The notes under the pieces are model-generated. The model worked only from the letters and a program-made list of their open reading frames with translations, ran no database searches and was not told where the DNA came from. Source: CAYVKM01 sp964452045 (lineage in GTDB: Bacteria > Calditrichota > Calditrichia > RBG-13-44-9). From it: a stretch of DNA of 13,534 nucleotides. Of the stretch, positions 11,581-13,534 are shown piece by piece; position 1 is the first letter of the stretch, and each line of letters starts with the position of its first letter. Made by a program: the position numbers and the translations under genes. The stretch is from NCBI GenBank assembly GCA_964452045.1, contig CAYVKM010000098.1:1-13534 (forward strand), read 5' to 3'.

Positions 11581-13534
11581 AAAGCCGCCAGCCGTTCTTT
11601 TGCCTTCTCACTTATTTTTTCTGCCGGATATTTATTGACCACCTCTTTATACACTTTCTTGGCATCCTCCACCTTCCCCATTTTTTCGTAGGTGTTACCG
11701 GCACTATACAGGGCAGTTGCCACCCAGGTGGGATAAGCCTGGTAAACATATTTTACCCGGAGATAGGCAGTTACCGCTTCCTGGTATTTTCCGGCCTGGA
11801 AAAGCACATCGCCGCTTACTTTTTGGGCTTCTGCCGCCAGCTCGTCATTACGGTCCTGGATAACCTGGCTGAGCAGCTTCTGCGCTTCCTCATCCATTTT
11901 TGCTCTGGCCAGGATCCGGGCCAACTCGATCCGGGATTGATAGGAACTGAACGATCCGCCGCTCACATCAATCGATTTCCGGAAGGCAATTTTAGCCTTT
12001 TCATCATCGGTCTGTTTGAGATGGGTCAATCCGATTTGATAATACACCTCGCTGATAAATGATGGATCCTGCGCCTTTCCTCTGGTATTGCTCAAAGTCC
12101 GGTTAAAATAACTCAGGGAATTTTCAAGTTCATTATTCTGACGGTAAAGAGTACCCAGCTGGAACATGGCATCGGGGACAATATCACTGTCCCGGTACTG
12201 CTGGATCACTTTCTGGAATGCCTGAATGGCTTCGGCAGTTTGTCCAAGGTTTACATAGCTCAGTCCGATCCAGTATTGCGCCTTGGGCGAAAGCAAAGAA
12301 CCGGGATACGTTCTCAAAAAATTCTGATAGGCATAGACAGCTTCCTGAAACTGATTCTGGCCAAAATAAAAATCCCCACGGCGCAGCAGCAGTTCCTGGC
12401 TCAACCGGCTGGATGGATTTTGCTGGATATATTTATCCGCCACCTTAAATGCCTGGTCCACCTGGCCCATTTGCATGGCCGACCACTGCAAACCGCTGAT
12501 CGCCTCACCAGAGAGCGGATCGTTGGGAAATTTATTGATCACATCTTCATACCAGATCATGGCGGCATGAAAATCCCGTTTATTATAAAAACTGTCCCCT
12601 AACTCGTAATATACCCTGGGTAACAGTTCACTCTTGGGGTAGGATTGTACAAACTCTTTATAAGCGTTAATCGCCCGGTCGAAATCGTTTTGCATAAAGT
12701 AGCTCCGGGCGATCAGATATTTTGCATTTTCATCATAATCTCCCCGGGCACCATCCTGGATTATCCGCTGAAATTCTGAGCGGGCAGAAGGAAAGTTCTC
12801 CTCCTTAAAGTAAGTCATGCCGGTTTGAAATCTGGCCCAGTCCTTTTCCTTACCGGATGGGAACTGCTGCAAATAACGCTGATAGTTTGTCCGGGCGCTG
12901 GCCCATTTTTTCTGGGCGAAAAGCGCATCCCCGATGCGGAGAGAAGCATCGCCCTGATATTCCGGTTTTTTACTCTGCTGACTCAATTTAGTAAAGGCGC
13001 TGATCGCTTTCTCGTACTGATTCAACTGGTAATAGCACCAGGCAATTCCATATTGGGCGTCCACCGCGTTTTCATGGTTCGGATATTTGGTCAGGTAATC
13101 CTGATACGCAGTTAGCGCTTTGGTATAATCTCCCTGATTGTAATAGGCCTCGGCCAGCCAGTACTTGACATCCGGGGTCAGGGCACCGGTGGGATAATTC
13201 TGGACATACTGCTGAAGATTCTCCGCCGCCTGGGCATACTCTCCCAACTGGAAGGCACACCACCCTTTTTTGAATAAAACTTCCTGGAGGAGTTGCTCGG
13301 GTGCCTGTTTGATCTGGTTCAACGCCAGCAGAGCCTTATCATATTCCTTGAGAGCAATAGCATTATCTGCCTCCATTTTCAGGGCGTAGGGAATCAGATC
13401 GCTCTCGGGATAAAGATCCAGAATTTTCTGCAGATAATTGGATGATTCCTGATATTTCTTCTGGGCAAAGGCCATCCCGGCCATTTCATAAAGCGCATCG
13501 TCAGCATATTCACTTTCCGGGTGGGATAGAATCA
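11577..13534 (-). CDS. Tetratricopeptide-repeat protein, partial (5' end outside window)
   Basis: The reading frame is open to the right edge; 651 residues are visible and the start is not. The whole visible part is TPR, roughly 17 units of 34-40 residues, of the TPR_6/BamD/CpoB style: units such as 'YPKSELLPRVYYELGDSFYNKRDF' with the recurring Y/F-P-S/N, A-Y-LG and G/Q-Y--A pattern. These form a superhelix for protein-protein contact. An internal ATG at 13484 gives a shorter frame, but the residues upstream (HPESEYADDALYE) are themselves TPR, so it is not the start. No enzyme domain is visible. Location is probably periplasmic, by analogy with CpoB and BamD and from its coupling to a barrel gene, but the signal peptide would lie outside the window. 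The stop overlaps the next start (TTATGA). It is the first visible gene of the TonB operon. Confidence 0.88.
   Translation of the reverse strand, partial: ILSHPESEYADDALYEMAGMAFAQKKYQESSNYLQKILDLYPESDLIPYALKMEADNAIALKEYDKALLALNQIKQAPEQLLQEVLFKKGWCAFQLGEYAQAAENLQQYVQNYPTGALTPDVKYWLAEAYYNQGDYTKALTAYQDYLTKYPNHENAVDAQYGIAWCYYQLNQYEKAISAFTKLSQQSKKPEYQGDASLRIGDALFAQKKWASARTNYQRYLQQFPSGKEKDWARFQTGMTYFKEENFPSARSEFQRIIQDGARGDYDENAKYLIARSYFMQNDFDRAINAYKEFVQSYPKSELLPRVYYELGDSFYNKRDFHAAMIWYEDVINKFPNDPLSGEAISGLQWSAMQMGQVDQAFKVADKYIQQNPSSRLSQELLLRRGDFYFGQNQFQEAVYAYQNFLRTYPGSLLSPKAQYWIGLSYVNLGQTAEAIQAFQKVIQQYRDSDIVPDAMFQLGTLYRQNNELENSLSYFNRTLSNTRGKAQDPSFISEVYYQIGLTHLKQTDDEKAKIAFRKSIDVSGGSFSSYQSRIELARILARAKMDEEAQKLLSQVIQDRNDELAAEAQKVSGDVLFQAGKYQEAVTAYLRVKYVYQAYPTWVATALYSAGNTYEKMGKVEDAKKVYKEVVNKYPAEKISEKAKERLAAL

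Noticed and set aside
11577..13484. TPR gene starting at the internal ATG 13484
   Set aside because: The frame stays open upstream to the window edge and the upstream residues are part of another TPR unit, so the true start is outside.

Overview
The window fits a moderate-GC, Gram-negative member of the FCB superphylum (Calditrichota / KSB1 / Ignavibacteriota-like rather than a proteobacterium). The evidence is a TonB/ExbB/ExbD energy-transduction operon feeding a receptor-like outer-membrane barrel, signal-peptide-bearing outer-membrane proteins, an exact Bacteroidota-type promoter (TTG-N19-TAnnTTTG) before exbB, and several palindromic intergenic repeats of the kind common in these phyla. 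The phylum assignment is inference from gene content only.

Layout. Almost everything reads on the minus strand. From the left edge to about 4.6 kb there are five loosely spaced metabolic genes: the N-terminal third of an Old Yellow Enzyme-type flavin oxidoreductase (cut by the left edge), a HAD phosphatase/phosphomutase, a group II aromatic-L-amino-acid decarboxylase with a near-complete animal/plant-like active site, a DUF72/YecE protein, and a tropinone-reductase-like short-chain dehydrogenase. The gaps between them are 85-203 bp, so they are probably separate or loosely coupled transcription units. Two gaps hold repeats: a 17-bp motif at 440-456 and an 88-bp double-hairpin element at 1283-1370.

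From 4.6 to 7.4 kb lies a signalling and envelope block. It holds a 31-codon plus-strand gene for a one-helix membrane peptide with an exceptionally strong ribosome-binding site (4920-5015), a membrane-anchored RsbU/SpoIIE-type PP2C phosphatase (minus), and a divergently transcribed secreted protein that joins an LSm-like small beta domain to a short outer-membrane barrel (plus).

From 7394 to 7859 there is no gene, but two ~83-bp copies of the same double-hairpin repeat lie in inverted orientation around a 197-bp spacer.

From 7860 to the right edge is one minus-strand operon. In order of transcription it encodes a large TPR protein (start outside the window), a TonB-dependent-receptor-like barrel that seems to lack a plug domain, ExbB, ExbD and TonB. 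The TPR and barrel genes overlap by ATGA, exbB and exbD overlap by 11 bp, and tonB follows exbD after 28 bp. The inferred machine is proton-motive-force transduction by ExbB/ExbD through TonB to a dedicated plugless barrel, with the TPR protein as a probable periplasmic scaffold. This operon and the 31-aa peptide gene are the best candidates for something undescribed.
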